From contig CAMWXB010000029.1 in assembly GCA_947178125.1 (NCBI GenBank), forward strand, positions 1 through 47,017: DNA of 47,017 bases. The letters are read 5' to 3'. Every line of letters begins with the position of its first letter. Positions within the stretch are counted from its first letter, which is position 1. The notes below the pieces were generated by a model. It searched no databases, had not been told where the DNA came from, and saw only the letters and a program-made list of their open reading frames with translations. The DNA comes from an uncultured Lachnospiraceae bacterium. Its GTDB lineage: Bacteria > Bacillota > Clostridia > Lachnospirales > Lachnospiraceae. The position numbers and the translations under genes were made by a program. Below, piece after piece: positions 9,879 to 18,724 of this stretch.

Positions 9879-10382
9879 TTAATCCGCACAATACAGCACC
9901 GGCCCAGCCGCATCTTTCTGCTTCAGACTCTCCTGCACATCAATGACCCGCTGGTTCCGGCTTCCCCTCCAGCGAAGCGTCGCATCCTTCTCTTCTACGA
10001 CAAACTCTCCGTCCACCAGAACATCGATATACTGCATAGCCGCATCGTTTCTGATATTCTCCCACAAGTCGCCAGTGTACAGCCAGATTGTTTTATTCGG
10101 ATATTTTTCTTTTATTTCCGCCGCAAAGCTTCTGATTTCCGGCCTGTTGGCCGCATGAAAAGGATCTCCGCCCGAAAACGTGATCCCAGAAATATAGGAC
10201 TTATCCAGCTGGTCAAAGATTTCCTGTCTGGCGCTCTCGTCAAAAGGTACGCCACCATCCGGATCCCAGGTAATCGGATTATGGCATTCCTTACAGCAAT
10301 GCGTACATCCCGCGACCCACAAGACCACCCGCAGCCCGTCCCCATTCAACATATCGTCCTTCGTAATATTATGATACCTCAT
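9879..10382 (-). CDS. nrdG: Anaerobic ribonucleotide reductase activase
   Basis: 167 residues. A radical-SAM enzyme that uses a 4Fe-4S cluster and S-adenosylmethionine to install the glycyl radical on NrdD. The cluster motif is in VAGCTHCCKECHNPITW, read as CX3CX2C. A fourth cysteine inside the motif makes CTHCC, a small oddity. SGGDP follows at about residue 70. The length is typical. It lies downstream of nrdD across 165 bases that contain a structured element. The ATG is near the typical MRYHNITKDDMLNGDG start. Confidence 0.95.
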   Translation of the reverse strand: MRYHNITKDDMLNGDGLRVVLWVAGCTHCCKECHNPITWDPDGGVPFDESARQEIFDQLDKSYISGITFSGGDPFHAANRPEIRSFAAEIKEKYPNKTIWLYTGDLWENIRNDAAMQYIDVLVDGEFVVEEKDATLRWRGSRNQRVIDVQESLKQKDAAGPVLYCAD

Positions 10383-10432
10383 CTAACTTCCTCTCATAAT
10401 AGCTAATTATCCAGATAACTACCTCACAACCT

Positions 10433-10547
10433 GACAGAATCGCTGATAAGGCGATTCTGTCGTGTGAGAAAGGTTCTGCAGTGCGAAACCGTAGAACTTC
10501 TTGGCGAAGCACCCAATGGTGCGAGCCCTGGAAGTTCTTCTCACACT
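10433..10547 (-). repeat. Structured intergenic element between nrdD and nrdG
   Basis: Immediately after the nrdD stop are nested inverted repeats: GTGTGAGAA/TTCTCACAC (10462-10470 with 10538-10546), AGAACTTC/GAAGTTCT (10493-10500 with 10531-10538) and an inner GCACC/GGTGC hairpin at 10509-10522. AGAAC can also pair with GTTCT at 10473-10477, giving an alternative fold. An 11-bp perfect hairpin at 10433-10461 (GACAGAATCGC arms, 7-base loop) lies on the nrdG side. No long T-run follows. It could be a processed intercistronic RNA or a small palindromic repeat unit. Confidence 0.55.
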
Positions 10548-12737
10548 TTACATGCTCTTCCGTTCTGCAATCTCCGCCATCTTGGCATCGCTCAGCCTTG
10601 TATCGCCGTGCACACGCGAATAAGCAAGATACCCGTTCATTCTGTCTATCTTCGTCAGATTGCGGCTTCCGCAGACAGGACAGACATCCATTTCCAGTTC
10701 CTGATGCCCGCAGTCATCGCAGTAAGCGAGGGAAAGATTGACGCCTTCATAGAATCCCATATCCATTGCACGTCTGATCAGCGTCCTGATCGCATCAATA
10801 TTATAATCAATCGGATATTTTACATACTGAATCTTTCCGCCATTGGCAAGTTCCCAGAAACGATACTCCAGATTCTGTTTTTCAATCGGTGTAATATCTT
10901 CCGTTACATGACAGTGAAAACTGTTGGAAACGTATTCTCTGTCGGATACACCCTCTATAATACCGTATTTTGCCCGGAACTGTTTTACCTGCAGACCGCA
11001 CAGATTCTCCGCCGGAGTTCCGTAAATCGCATACAAATGGCCGTCTGCTTCTTTATATTCATTAATCTTATCATTGATATGTTCCAATACTTCCAACGCG
11101 AACTGCCCGTCTTCAACCAGTGACTTCCCATTATACAACTCCTGTAACTCGTTGAAAGCCGTAATGCCAAAACTCGCCGTAGCAGTCTTTAAGATTGGCT
11201 TAATCTTATCATGGAGCTGTAATTTTCCGCCGAGGAATCCACCCTCACAATAGGCGAGCGGATTGGTGGACGCGCGCATCTCTCCGAGATACGCATATGT
11301 CCTGATATGGAGCTGCCTGATCAGGTTCAGATAATAATCCAGCACTTCATAAAAATCTTTGCCCTCCTGACGGGATTTGGCCAGAATCATCGGAAGGTGC
11401 AGGGAAACGACGCCAATATTGAATCTTCCGACAAAAATCGGCGTGTCCTTATCATCCGCCGGGTGCATACCGCCCCGCTCATACCAGGGCGACAAAAAAG
11501 CCCTGCACCCCATGGGAGAAATGACTTTTCCGTACCGCTTGTACATACTGGCAATATAGCCTTTACCGGTCAGGCTCAGCCAGTCCGGGTACATGGTCTT
11601 AGCCGAGCACTGCACACCGGCCTCAAAAACTTCTTCCAGTTCTTTTCCCGGTCCATGGAGATTTTCATCATATAAAAAGACGATTTTGGGAAACAGAACA
11701 GGTTTTTTACATTCTTTTTTCCCCTGACCGATTCTCCGTACATTTAACATGATAATCGTCGCCAGCTTTGCAAATCTTCCGGTTCCGATTCCCGCCGTAA
11801 CCGTGATAAAAGGATAATCGCCCCGGCTGCTCGCCACCGTATTGAACTTGTATTCCCATCCCTGAAAACCCTGTTCAAATTCTCTTTCAACATCGGCAAG
11901 CGCTTCCGCCTCCGCCGTTTCTCTGTCGATACCGAGCCTTTCGTATTTTTTCAGGCTCTTCTGATAGGTCTTTTCCGCATACGGTTCCAGAATCTTGTCC
12001 ACTTCCGGCACGGTAAAACCGCCGTACTGCTGGCTGGCCGCACTCAACACGATATCACCGATAACATCGAAAGCGACATCCAGCGACTTCGGCTCATTAT
12101 ACCAGATATTGCCCATTTCAAAGCCGCCATTCAGCACTTCCGCTACATTGAACAGACAGCAGTTCATCGTGTCCCTTCTCGCCGACATATCGTGAACGTA
12201 GAGATATCCGTCCCGGCATGCCTGGATTTCCTCTGTCGTCATAAAAAATTTCTGATACAGTTCCTTGTTGAATTGGTTAAAAATAAGGCTTCTTTTCGTA
12301 GAAACGAGCGCGCTGTCCGTATTCGCGTTCTCCTTGTCACCGATATACATGATCGACTGGCTCTTCTTATATACATCGTCCATCATGCGCACAAAGTCCT
12401 GTTTATAATTACGATAGTCACGATAGCTTTTCGCAACGATCGGTTTTACATCTTCTAATGCGCTTTCTACAACATTATGCATGATCTGAATCGGAATTTT
12501 ATCCTCGTCCAGGCCGTTCACTCTGTCCACTACCGTCTGGCAGATATGCATTTTCTCTTCTTCCGTAAATTTGGTCAGAGCACGGTAAGCGCTTTTCCCG
12601 ACAGCATCAATGACTTTCTGGACATTAAAGTTCTCCAGACTGCCATCTTTCTTAATGACCTTCACCTCTTTGGCCGGCTTATACTTCTCTCCGTAGTTCG
12701 CAACTGTCGTATCCTGCATTTCCAAAAGACTGCCCAT
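10548..12737 (-). CDS. nrdD: Anaerobic ribonucleoside-triphosphate reductase
   Basis: About 729 residues. Class III reductase making dNTPs from NTPs without oxygen. The N-terminal ATP cone (EVKVIKKDGSLENFNVQKVIDAV) gives allosteric control. The catalytic barrel follows. Near the C-terminus are four zinc cysteines (CDDCGH...CPVCGS) and the glycyl-radical loop RMNGYL, then RVHGDTRLSDAK. The longest frame starts at 12815, but that ATG and the one at 12794 have no ribosome site and a low-complexity leader. The ATG at 12737 has GGGAGG 12 bases upstream, so I prefer it. nrdG and dut lie downstream. Confidence 0.94.
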   Translation of the reverse strand: MGSLLEMQDTTVANYGEKYKPAKEVKVIKKDGSLENFNVQKVIDAVGKSAYRALTKFTEEEKMHICQTVVDRVNGLDEDKIPIQIMHNVVESALEDVKPIVAKSYRDYRNYKQDFVRMMDDVYKKSQSIMYIGDKENANTDSALVSTKRSLIFNQFNKELYQKFFMTTEEIQACRDGYLYVHDMSARRDTMNCCLFNVAEVLNGGFEMGNIWYNEPKSLDVAFDVIGDIVLSAASQQYGGFTVPEVDKILEPYAEKTYQKSLKKYERLGIDRETAEAEALADVEREFEQGFQGWEYKFNTVASSRGDYPFITVTAGIGTGRFAKLATIIMLNVRRIGQGKKECKKPVLFPKIVFLYDENLHGPGKELEEVFEAGVQCSAKTMYPDWLSLTGKGYIASMYKRYGKVISPMGCRAFLSPWYERGGMHPADDKDTPIFVGRFNIGVVSLHLPMILAKSRQEGKDFYEVLDYYLNLIRQLHIRTYAYLGEMRASTNPLAYCEGGFLGGKLQLHDKIKPILKTATASFGITAFNELQELYNGKSLVEDGQFALEVLEHINDKINEYKEADGHLYAIYGTPAENLCGLQVKQFRAKYGIIEGVSDREYVSNSFHCHVTEDITPIEKQNLEYRFWELANGGKIQYVKYPIDYNIDAIRTLIRRAMDMGFYEGVNLSLAYCDDCGHQELEMDVCPVCGSRNLTKIDRMNGYLAYSRVHGDTRLSDAKMAEIAERKSM

Positions 12738-12817
12738 ACTTATAACAATACCTCCCTCAGTCTGTGATGCCGGCGGCGCAGATGCTGTCGACATCGGATT
12801 GTTAAAACGTTCCATCT

Positions 12818-12863
12818 ATACAAAATATAGTGTTTGTTTACATAACATTTCCATATTTTGTGG
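12818..12863 (-). promoter_or_regulatory. Candidate pair of NrdR boxes
   Basis: Two related 16-mers on the minus strand, CCACAAAATATGGAAA (12848-12863) and ACACTATATTTTGTAT (12818-12833), share the pattern xCACxAxATxTxG of NrdR boxes. Their starts are 30 bp apart, close to the usual three helical turns. They sit upstream of the preferred nrdD start. NrdR is known to repress nrd operons through paired boxes. The match is imperfect at the 3' half of each box. Confidence 0.45.
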
Positions 12864-12924
12864 TTTAGAAATAGTATATGATAAACCAGGTACCGTGTCA
12901 ATCTTAACATGGTCAGAAAATATA

Positions 12925-12957
12925 TAAAAAAATAGGATATGTTTTGTCACATATCCC
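12925..12957 (-). terminator. Terminator after the WYL regulator
   Basis: Stem GGATATGT/ACATATCC (12935-12956) with a 6-base loop, followed on the minus strand by a run of seven T (A-run on the plus strand at 12926-12932). It lies about 50 bases beyond the regulator stop and upstream of nrdD. Confidence 0.7.
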
Positions 12958-13008
12958 AATGCTCTGTCAATCCTTCATCCGACAGTCATAATTATCACGA
13001 TTTCGTTT

Positions 13009-14007
13009 TTATTTTTCGGAATAATTCTCCATGACTGCCTGCAGATACTGCCTGTACTGTTCTACGATATCGGCCGGTGCCGCCAGACAGGCACCGGCGC
13101 CAAGTCCGGTAAGCCAGCCAAAGAACTGTCCGCTGACTGCCACCGTCACACGGACGGAAAAATGTGACTCATCCTTTTTTCGGATAGAAGCTTCCTTTCC
13201 GAACCGGTCCATGACCACGCCAATCAAATGATTTTCCAAATACAAAGTGATGGTTTCTTCCTTACCGCCGAACATACTGAAGGTTTTGTTCGCATAATCC
13301 GCAATATCGAACCGCTCAAACAGGGCGCTTCCTTCCCGCTTGATATCCGCAAGAACCTGAATATCGCCCATTTTATCCACACGAAAATGTTTGATCTTGT
13401 TCTCATCGGCATCATGGGCGATCAGGTAATAATTTTCATCCTTGCAGGTAAGCGCCCAGGGGCTTACCCGATACCGCTTGCCGCCTTTTCGCGGCACAAG
13501 CTTCTTTTCCAGATTCCATTCCAGATACTGAAAGGAAATCTGTTCATTATTCTGAATCGCTCTGTGAATATCATCCACGATATAATAGATACTTTCATTG
13601 GCCGTTTTGATGCGGTTCGCCACATAGACCTGCCTTTGCAGCTGTTTCGCATCCCATTTGGAAGCCAGTTTCTCAATCTTGCCGATCAACTCTTTTGATT
13701 TTTTCCGGGTAAGGAATTTTGAGGACTGCACGACCTCTACGAGCAGTTTTAATTCCGCCAGTTCAAAATCCCTGCCCGTCAGATAATAACCGCCGTTGAC
13801 TCTGGATTTTACAAGAATGATATCATAGCCGAAATCTATCAACTGGTTCATATCATCATATATACTCTTCCGCTCGGCCTTAATGTCATATTTCGCAAGC
13901 TCTTCGATCAAATCTCCGGTACTTATGTAATGCTCTTCATCCGTCTGTTCCGAAAGAATCTTCAAAATGTACAAAAGCTTCAGTTTCTGATTCGTCGATT
14001 TAGGCAT
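13009..14007 (-). CDS. HTH-WYL transcriptional regulator
   Basis: 332 residues. An N-terminal winged helix (about 1-65, with YISTGDLIEELAKYDIKAERKSIYDDM) is followed by a WYL-type sensor domain (about 140-220, including YRVSPWALTCKDENYYLIA and HFRVDKMGDI) and a C-terminal WCX region. WYL regulators bind small ligands or nucleic acid and often answer to DNA damage or nucleotide signals. The frame is open far upstream, but MPKSTNQKLKLLYIL at 14007 is the natural start. It overlaps the end of the HAD gene by 8 bases, implying translational coupling. The ligand and targets are unknown. Confidence 0.85.
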   Translation of the reverse strand: MPKSTNQKLKLLYILKILSEQTDEEHYISTGDLIEELAKYDIKAERKSIYDDMNQLIDFGYDIILVKSRVNGGYYLTGRDFELAELKLLVEVVQSSKFLTRKKSKELIGKIEKLASKWDAKQLQRQVYVANRIKTANESIYYIVDDIHRAIQNNEQISFQYLEWNLEKKLVPRKGGKRYRVSPWALTCKDENYYLIAHDADENKIKHFRVDKMGDIQVLADIKREGSALFERFDIADYANKTFSMFGGKEETITLYLENHLIGVVMDRFGKEASIRKKDESHFSVRVTVAVSGQFFGWLTGLGAGACLAAPADIVEQYRQYLQAVMENYSEK

Positions 14008-14710
14008 CCGTCTTATCCTCCGATAGTATCTGCAGCAGTTCTTGCAAATTGCATATTTCATAATTGAGCGCAAGCCCGGAAGGGTTGTCCTGTTTCTCCG
14101 GGTTATACCAGCAGACATCGATTCCCGCGTTGATACCGCCTTGCATATCGCTCGTTATTGAATCTCCCACCAAAAGGCATTCCGCTCTGGTAACACCGTT
14201 AAGCTGTGCAAAACAGGCATCGAAATATTCTTTCCGCGGCTTGGGATACCCCATCAGTTCCGAAACAAAAACCCCGTCCACCATCTTATCGAGACCGGAG
14301 AGATGAATCTTTTTCGCCTGTGTCCGATTGACGCCGTTCGTTACGATATATTGTCTGTATCCTTTATCTTTTAACTGCCTGAGCAGCTTATCCGCCTCAT
14401 CCTGAAAAAAGAAAACATCCCCAAGCGCCTCCTGATAAATTTCACCAAAGACCTCCGGAGATATTTCCGTTATGCCGAGCCTTTCAAAAAGAACAATAAA
14501 GCGTCCGAGAAGCACTTCCTCTTTCGTGATTTCTCCGCGCTCCATACGCTTCCAGTGTTCGTCATTAACGGCCGCGTAAACAGAAACTTCCGCTTCCCCG
14601 ATTTCCTTATCAAACTGGCGGAAAGCATAACGCAGCGCATAGTCCTGTGACCTTGCAAAATCCAATATTGTCTGATCCAAATCCCATAAAATCGTCGTAT
14701 ATTTTCTCAT
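14000..14710 (-). CDS. HAD-superfamily phosphatase, YjjG-like
   Basis: 236 residues. HAD motif I is WDLDQTILDF (nucleophile and acid/base Asp), motif II is IVTNGVNRT, motif III Lys lies in YPKPRKEYF and motif IV is VGDSITSDMQGG. The helical cap after motif I fits the YjjG/YfnB group, which dephosphorylates nucleoside monophosphates including non-canonical ones. That role would suit the neighbouring nucleoside-salvage genes, but the substrate cannot be read from sequence. The chosen ATG (14710) places motif I 10 residues in. The frame is open to 14794. It overlaps the WYL regulator by 8 bases. Confidence 0.85.
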   Translation of the reverse strand: MRKYTTILWDLDQTILDFARSQDYALRYAFRQFDKEIGEAEVSVYAAVNDEHWKRMERGEITKEEVLLGRFIVLFERLGITEISPEVFGEIYQEALGDVFFFQDEADKLLRQLKDKGYRQYIVTNGVNRTQAKKIHLSGLDKMVDGVFVSELMGYPKPRKEYFDACFAQLNGVTRAECLLVGDSITSDMQGGINAGIDVCWYNPEKQDNPSGLALNYEICNLQELLQILSEDKTDA

Positions 14711-14767
14711 TTTGATCGCTATCCGTATCCTTTCCAACGTTACAGCTGCCGCCATTTCCCATGGTGT

Positions 14768-14803
14768 GAAAAAGGTGCTCATTTCCATGAACACCCCTTT
14801 TTC
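14768..14803 (-). terminator. Probable terminator after the small membrane gene
   Basis: GAAAAAGGTG (14768-14777) pairs with CACCCCTTTTTC (14792-14803) with one bulge, leaving a 14-base loop. It begins about 15 bases beyond the small membrane protein stop. There is no extra T-run beyond the stem, so termination may be partial. Confidence 0.4.
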
Positions 14804-14817
14804 ATCTCAATATTCGT

Positions 14818-15003
14818 TTATGCTTTTTCACTGCCGGAAACAGTCTGTTCCGTCTCTCCGCCGCCTGATAACGCAAGTTTCTGGTCTTTGCTCTTACGCC
14901 ATTTCGCACCGATAATGCACGCAACAATCACAAGCGCTACGATGAGAATAAATAACAACAGATATGAAAAAAAAGAATTTAAAAATAAGATTAAATTGGT
15001 CAT
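14818..15003 (-). CDS. Small single-pass membrane protein
   Basis: 61 residues. A hydrophobic helix (about 3-32, NLILFLNSFFSYLLLF onward) is followed by a basic segment KWRKSKDQ and a short polar tail. I do not recognise a family. GGAAAGG lies 9 bases before the ATG at 15003 and directly abuts the alternative ATG at 15012, so 15003 is the better start. It lies between rnhA and the HAD gene on the same strand. Composition and ribosome site support a real gene. Confidence 0.6.
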   Translation of the reverse strand: MTNLILFLNSFFSYLLLFILIVALVIVACIIGAKWRKSKDQKLALSGGGETEQTVSGSEKA

Positions 15004-15071
15004 TCGTTTCATCCTTTCCGGTAAGCCGTAGATATCATGCGGCTCCTTCGTATTCCTTCTTTTACTGTTTT

Positions 15072-15557
15072 CTATTGTATCACTAATCCGACCGTGTCGT
15101 CAAGTAGCATACTGCCATCTGCCGCAGTTGTTGCCAACACATCGCACCGCTCGTTCTCAGGATGTCCGTCATGCCCCTTTACCCATTGAAAAGTTACCTT
15201 ATGGGGTTTGCCGGCGGCAAGAAGGCGCTGCCACAGGTCAACGTTCTTCACGGGTTTGTTGCCCGCCGTCTTCCAGTTCTTCCGCAGCCATCCGTCAATC
15301 CAGTGCTGATTAAAGGCATCCGTCACATATTTGGAATCGGAAACGAGAAGAACCTCGCAAGGTTTGGTCAGCGCTTCCAGCCCCACAATGGCAGCCATTA
15401 ATTCCATGCGGTTATTTGTTGTTTTTTTATATCCGGCGGAATATTCCCGTTCATGCAGCACGCCCTTGGAATCGACATACTGCAGAATCGTCCCATAGCC
15501 TCCCGGCCCTTCCGGATTTCCTCTCGCCGCACCGTCTGTATAAATCGTTACTTTCAT
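15072..15557 (-). CDS. rnhA: Ribonuclease HI
   Basis: 161 residues. It cleaves the RNA strand of RNA-DNA hybrids. The four acidic catalytic residues are visible: Asp in [10 protein letters not shown], Glu in [10 protein letters not shown], Asp in VSDSKYV and Asp in NERCDVLA. The basic handle region [13 protein letters not shown] marks the E. coli-type HI class, and [10 protein letters not shown] carries the usual active-site His. The length is typical. It follows the MutS-like gene by about 78 bases. Confidence 0.95.
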   Translation of the reverse strand: MKVTIYTDGAARGNPEGPGGYGTILQYVDSKGVLHEREYSAGYKKTTNNRMELMAAIVGLEALTKPCEVLLVSDSKYVTDAFNQHWIDGWLRKNWKTAGNKPVKNVDLWQRLLAAGKPHKVTFQWVKGHDGHPENERCDVLATTAADGSMLLDDTVGLVIQ

Positions 15558-15634
15558 GAACCTAATCCTTTCATCTTTATAACCAAATCACTTTCTCAAC
15601 CTGCGCACAAACACCGCATGAAGATTTTCCCCTC

Positions 15635-17344
15635 TTACCAACGGCCGGTATTCAGAAAATCTTCCGCCATCGCCTCGGCATCCTTTACGAGCGTTTCGTC
15701 ATAGCCGAGCACCTTTAATAAGGCAATCGCATTTCTGGAGACTGCCGGTCCTTTCTGCAGGCGGTATGGAAAGAATATATCCTCATCCGCAATTTCTTCT
15801 TCAAAATGATAGTTATCATAAATACCATCCAACAGCTTCGTCAGCTCCAGATCATGGGTGGCGGCAAAACAGATAGCGTTCCTGTCCGCTAATGCTTTCA
15901 GAATCTGGGTTGATGCCGCAATGCGCTCTACCGTATTGGTCCCCCGCAGTACTTCATCCACAAAACATAACACCTGATTTCCATCTTTTCCGGCTTCCTG
16001 TACCTCTTTCAAAATTCTCCGGATGGATTTGACTTCAACCATATAATAACTGTCTCCGCTCACCAGGTCATCCTGAAGGGACATGGAAGAATAGATATAA
16101 AACATACCGCCCCTGTAAGACCTGGCCATACAGGTGTGTATTGTCTGCGCCAGAATCGCATTTAAAGCAACTGCACGCAAAAAGGTTGATTTGCCGGAAG
16201 CATTGGAACCGGTCAACAGAACACCTTTTTCGACTTCAATATCATTTTTTACCGGTTCGTTCAACAAAGGATGATACAGTTGTTCCAGTTTCAGAAATGT
16301 ATCATCTCCGTTTCCCGATAGAAGCTCAGGGACACAATATTCTCCGTTCAGACTTGTGCGGTATTCTCCGATAACAACCGCTGTTTCCAGTTTTCCGATA
16401 ACTGTAGCCATCCGGTCAATTTCCGAAAGATGCTTCTGCACCATATGAAGCATCTGATTGAATTTTATCAGATCCAGATAAAAAATCATCCGTACATAAT
16501 CGAAAAGAATTTCCAACGGATTCGAACTTACAGAACCCATACCGCTCCGGCCGCCGGACAATATGATAAAAGAATTCCTGCGAAAACCTTCCATCGCTTT
16601 ACAGCAGGAAAGAAGCTGCTCCCGCTCCGATGCGATTTCTGCTATCGCTTCTTTTCCAATCAGTTCCGCGCTCTCCACCAATCGGGAAATATAATGAAAA
16701 CTCGTAATATAAGGTTCAATTTCCTTCTGCTCTTTAAAATAGAAAATCATATTCCGGCATAAAATCAGCAGCAATGCGCAAAGCCCGACCGGGACAGAAT
16801 AGAACATCATGCTGATTCCGATGAGTACCAGTACGACCGCCAGATAATACCGGATGCTGTTTCGCTTTCCAAGCGTGTCCAGATATTCCAGATATTCATA
16901 TAAAGAATATTTCCGCATTCTGCCAAGTCTGGCAAATTGCCGCTGTAACGCGACCCGCTCTTTCTCATGCTCCATAAAGTATTGGATATGCTTTTCTTCC
17001 AGTTCAAGTTCTTCCCTCGACTGCAGCGGCGTCCGAAGCCTGTAATACAGATATTCGTCTCCCGCTGCGCTATGGGAATAATTGATTTTCCGGTAAACAT
17101 CGTCCAAATGCAGGTCATACCAGGTAATATCATCTATCTGATGCGCTTCTTCATGCTTCTTATAATACATCGAAATGTGCTGTTCCAATTCCCCCGGCCC
17201 GTATTCCCGGTCAATCGCCGCTCCGTATTGTTCATGCAGCTTTCTGATAAACTTTTTCTGTTCCTGCCTGCTGTCCCAATACCCTTTTATCATGATGAGC
17301 ACGATAAAAAAGAGCATCGCAAGCGCGAAAATTAAATATTCCAT
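15635..17344 (-). CDS. Membrane-anchored MutS-family ATPase
   Basis: 569 residues. The N-terminus is a membrane helix (about 3-20), and a second hydrophobic pair lies at about 175-215. The C-terminal half is a MutS domain V ATPase: Walker A GSNASGKSTFLRAV, the Q/D-loop region SMSLQDDLVSGDSYYMVEVKS, Walker B CFVDEVLRGTNTVERIAAS and the switch ATHDLELTKLL. The mismatch-recognition domains I and IV clamp of true MutS are absent. Such proteins are usually annotated only as MutS-related, and the function is unknown. The start is 6 bases after the MtaD-like stop, so it is almost surely cotranscribed with the nucleoside-salvage genes. Confidence 0.85.
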   Translation of the reverse strand: MEYLIFALAMLFFIVLIMIKGYWDSRQEQKKFIRKLHEQYGAAIDREYGPGELEQHISMYYKKHEEAHQIDDITWYDLHLDDVYRKINYSHSAAGDEYLYYRLRTPLQSREELELEEKHIQYFMEHEKERVALQRQFARLGRMRKYSLYEYLEYLDTLGKRNSIRYYLAVVLVLIGISMMFYSVPVGLCALLLILCRNMIFYFKEQKEIEPYITSFHYISRLVESAELIGKEAIAEIASEREQLLSCCKAMEGFRRNSFIILSGGRSGMGSVSSNPLEILFDYVRMIFYLDLIKFNQMLHMVQKHLSEIDRMATVIGKLETAVVIGEYRTSLNGEYCVPELLSGNGDDTFLKLEQLYHPLLNEPVKNDIEVEKGVLLTGSNASGKSTFLRAVALNAILAQTIHTCMARSYRGGMFYIYSSMSLQDDLVSGDSYYMVEVKSIRRILKEVQEAGKDGNQVLCFVDEVLRGTNTVERIAASTQILKALADRNAICFAATHDLELTKLLDGIYDNYHFEEEIADEDIFFPYRLQKGPAVSRNAIALLKVLGYDETLVKDAEAMAEDFLNTGRW

Positions 17345-17350
17345 GTTATT

Positions 17351-18655
17351 TTACCCTTTGAGCCCTGTTCTTTCTTTGATTTCTTCCGCTTTCGCATATA
17401 TGCCATCCACATCGATATCTTTCGCAAATCTGCCGTTTTCATACAGGATGCGGCCGTTTATCATTGTCATCCTGACATTCTGCTTGCTGCCGCTGTAAAC
17501 GATGTTCTTTGCGATATTATGAACAGGCTGCATATTGGGCTGATGCAGATCGAGCATGATCATATCCGCCAGTTTTCCTTCGGCCAGCACATCCGCATCG
17601 GGCAGATACATCGCATGAGCTCCGTTTACGGTCGCCATTTTCAGCACTTCCCAGGCATCCACTGCCGAAGCATCCTTTTCCCGCAGCTTGGCAAGCCCCG
17701 TCACAAGGAACATCTCCCGGAACATATCGAGACAGTTGTTGCTGGCAGGCCCGTCCGTTCCAATAGCAACCGTTATTCCTCTTTTCAGATATTCTGCGAT
17801 CGGCGCAATGCCGCTCGCCAGCTTCATATTCGATGCAGGATTAGTGACGACATATAACCCTTTCTGTTCAAAAAGAACCAAATCCTCTTCCGTCATATGC
17901 ACGCAGTGATAACCGCCCCCGCCGTAATCGAACATGCCGAGAGAATCCAGAAAGACCGGCGGCGTCATGCCATAGCGCTTACGGCACTCTTCCACTTCAG
18001 CTGCCGTTTCGGAAAGATGCGTATAGACCGGCGCCTTATACTTGTGAGCCAGACCGGCAATCCGTTCCAGAAGTTCCTTTGAACTGGTATATTCTGCATG
18101 AAAGCCGAGTATATAACTAGATAACGCATGTTTTTTATTTAACTTCTGAAACATTTCTTCCACCAGTTCCACTGACTGGCTGAAATTGTTCACTGCTCCG
18201 ACCTGAACGCAGCGCATTCCCATGTCCACACAGGCGTCCGCTATCGTCTCCGGTGTCAAGTACATATCAAAAACTGCCGTAATGCCGCTGGTCAGATATT
18301 CCAGAACGGCCAGTTTTGTCAAATGAAAGATCATTTCCCCGTCCAGTTTCGCTTCTACCGGAAAAATCTGTTCGTTCAGCCACGCCTGCAGCGGCATATC
18401 ATCCGCATAGGAACGAAGCAGTGTCATGCCGGAATGGGTGTGGGCATTTTTAAAGCCCGGCATCAGCAGATTTCTCTCACAGTCTATCTCTCTGTCCCAT
18501 GCGATGCTCTGAAGTTCCAGCTTCCGATAGACAGTATCCGTATCCATGCCGTCCCCCACATAAAGAATCCGTTCGTCTCTGACCCAGACTTCGCCTTCGA
18601 TCAGTTCTTCGTTCTCCATCGTCAGTATCCGTGCATTATAAAATCTGATATTCAT
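17351..18655 (-). CDS. Amidohydrolase, MtaD-like adenosyl deaminase
   Basis: 434 residues. A metal-dependent TIM-barrel deaminase. Metal ligands are in NAHTHSGMTLLRSYADD, HLSETAAEV and GTDGPASNN. These phrases match the 5'-methylthioadenosine/S-adenosylhomocysteine deaminase group, which converts the adenine moiety to hypoxanthine. Neighbouring purine nucleoside phosphorylase and cytidine deaminase support a nucleoside role. The frame is open to 18700; MNIRFYNARIL at 18655 is the family-like start. Other aryl or guanine-type amidohydrolase substrates cannot be excluded. Confidence 0.82.
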   Translation of the reverse strand: MNIRFYNARILTMENEELIEGEVWVRDERILYVGDGMDTDTVYRKLELQSIAWDREIDCERNLLMPGFKNAHTHSGMTLLRSYADDMPLQAWLNEQIFPVEAKLDGEMIFHLTKLAVLEYLTSGITAVFDMYLTPETIADACVDMGMRCVQVGAVNNFSQSVELVEEMFQKLNKKHALSSYILGFHAEYTSSKELLERIAGLAHKYKAPVYTHLSETAAEVEECRKRYGMTPPVFLDSLGMFDYGGGGYHCVHMTEEDLVLFEQKGLYVVTNPASNMKLASGIAPIAEYLKRGITVAIGTDGPASNNCLDMFREMFLVTGLAKLREKDASAVDAWEVLKMATVNGAHAMYLPDADVLAEGKLADMIMLDLHQPNMQPVHNIAKNIVYSGSKQNVRMTMINGRILYENGRFAKDIDVDGIYAKAEEIKERTGLKG

Positions 18656-18724
18656 AGCAGTTGTAACATCCTTTCCTGTCATTTGTGCCGCCAGAAACAT
18701 CTCACCGGCCCGCAGACACTACTA

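Noticed and set aside
9423..10406. A 327-codon open frame on the plus strand
   Set aside because: It runs antisense across dut and nrdG, both secure by catalytic motifs.
16464..17498. Plus-strand open frames opposite the MutS-like gene
   Set aside because: Shadow frames; no ribosome sites or motifs, while the minus-strand gene has Walker motifs.
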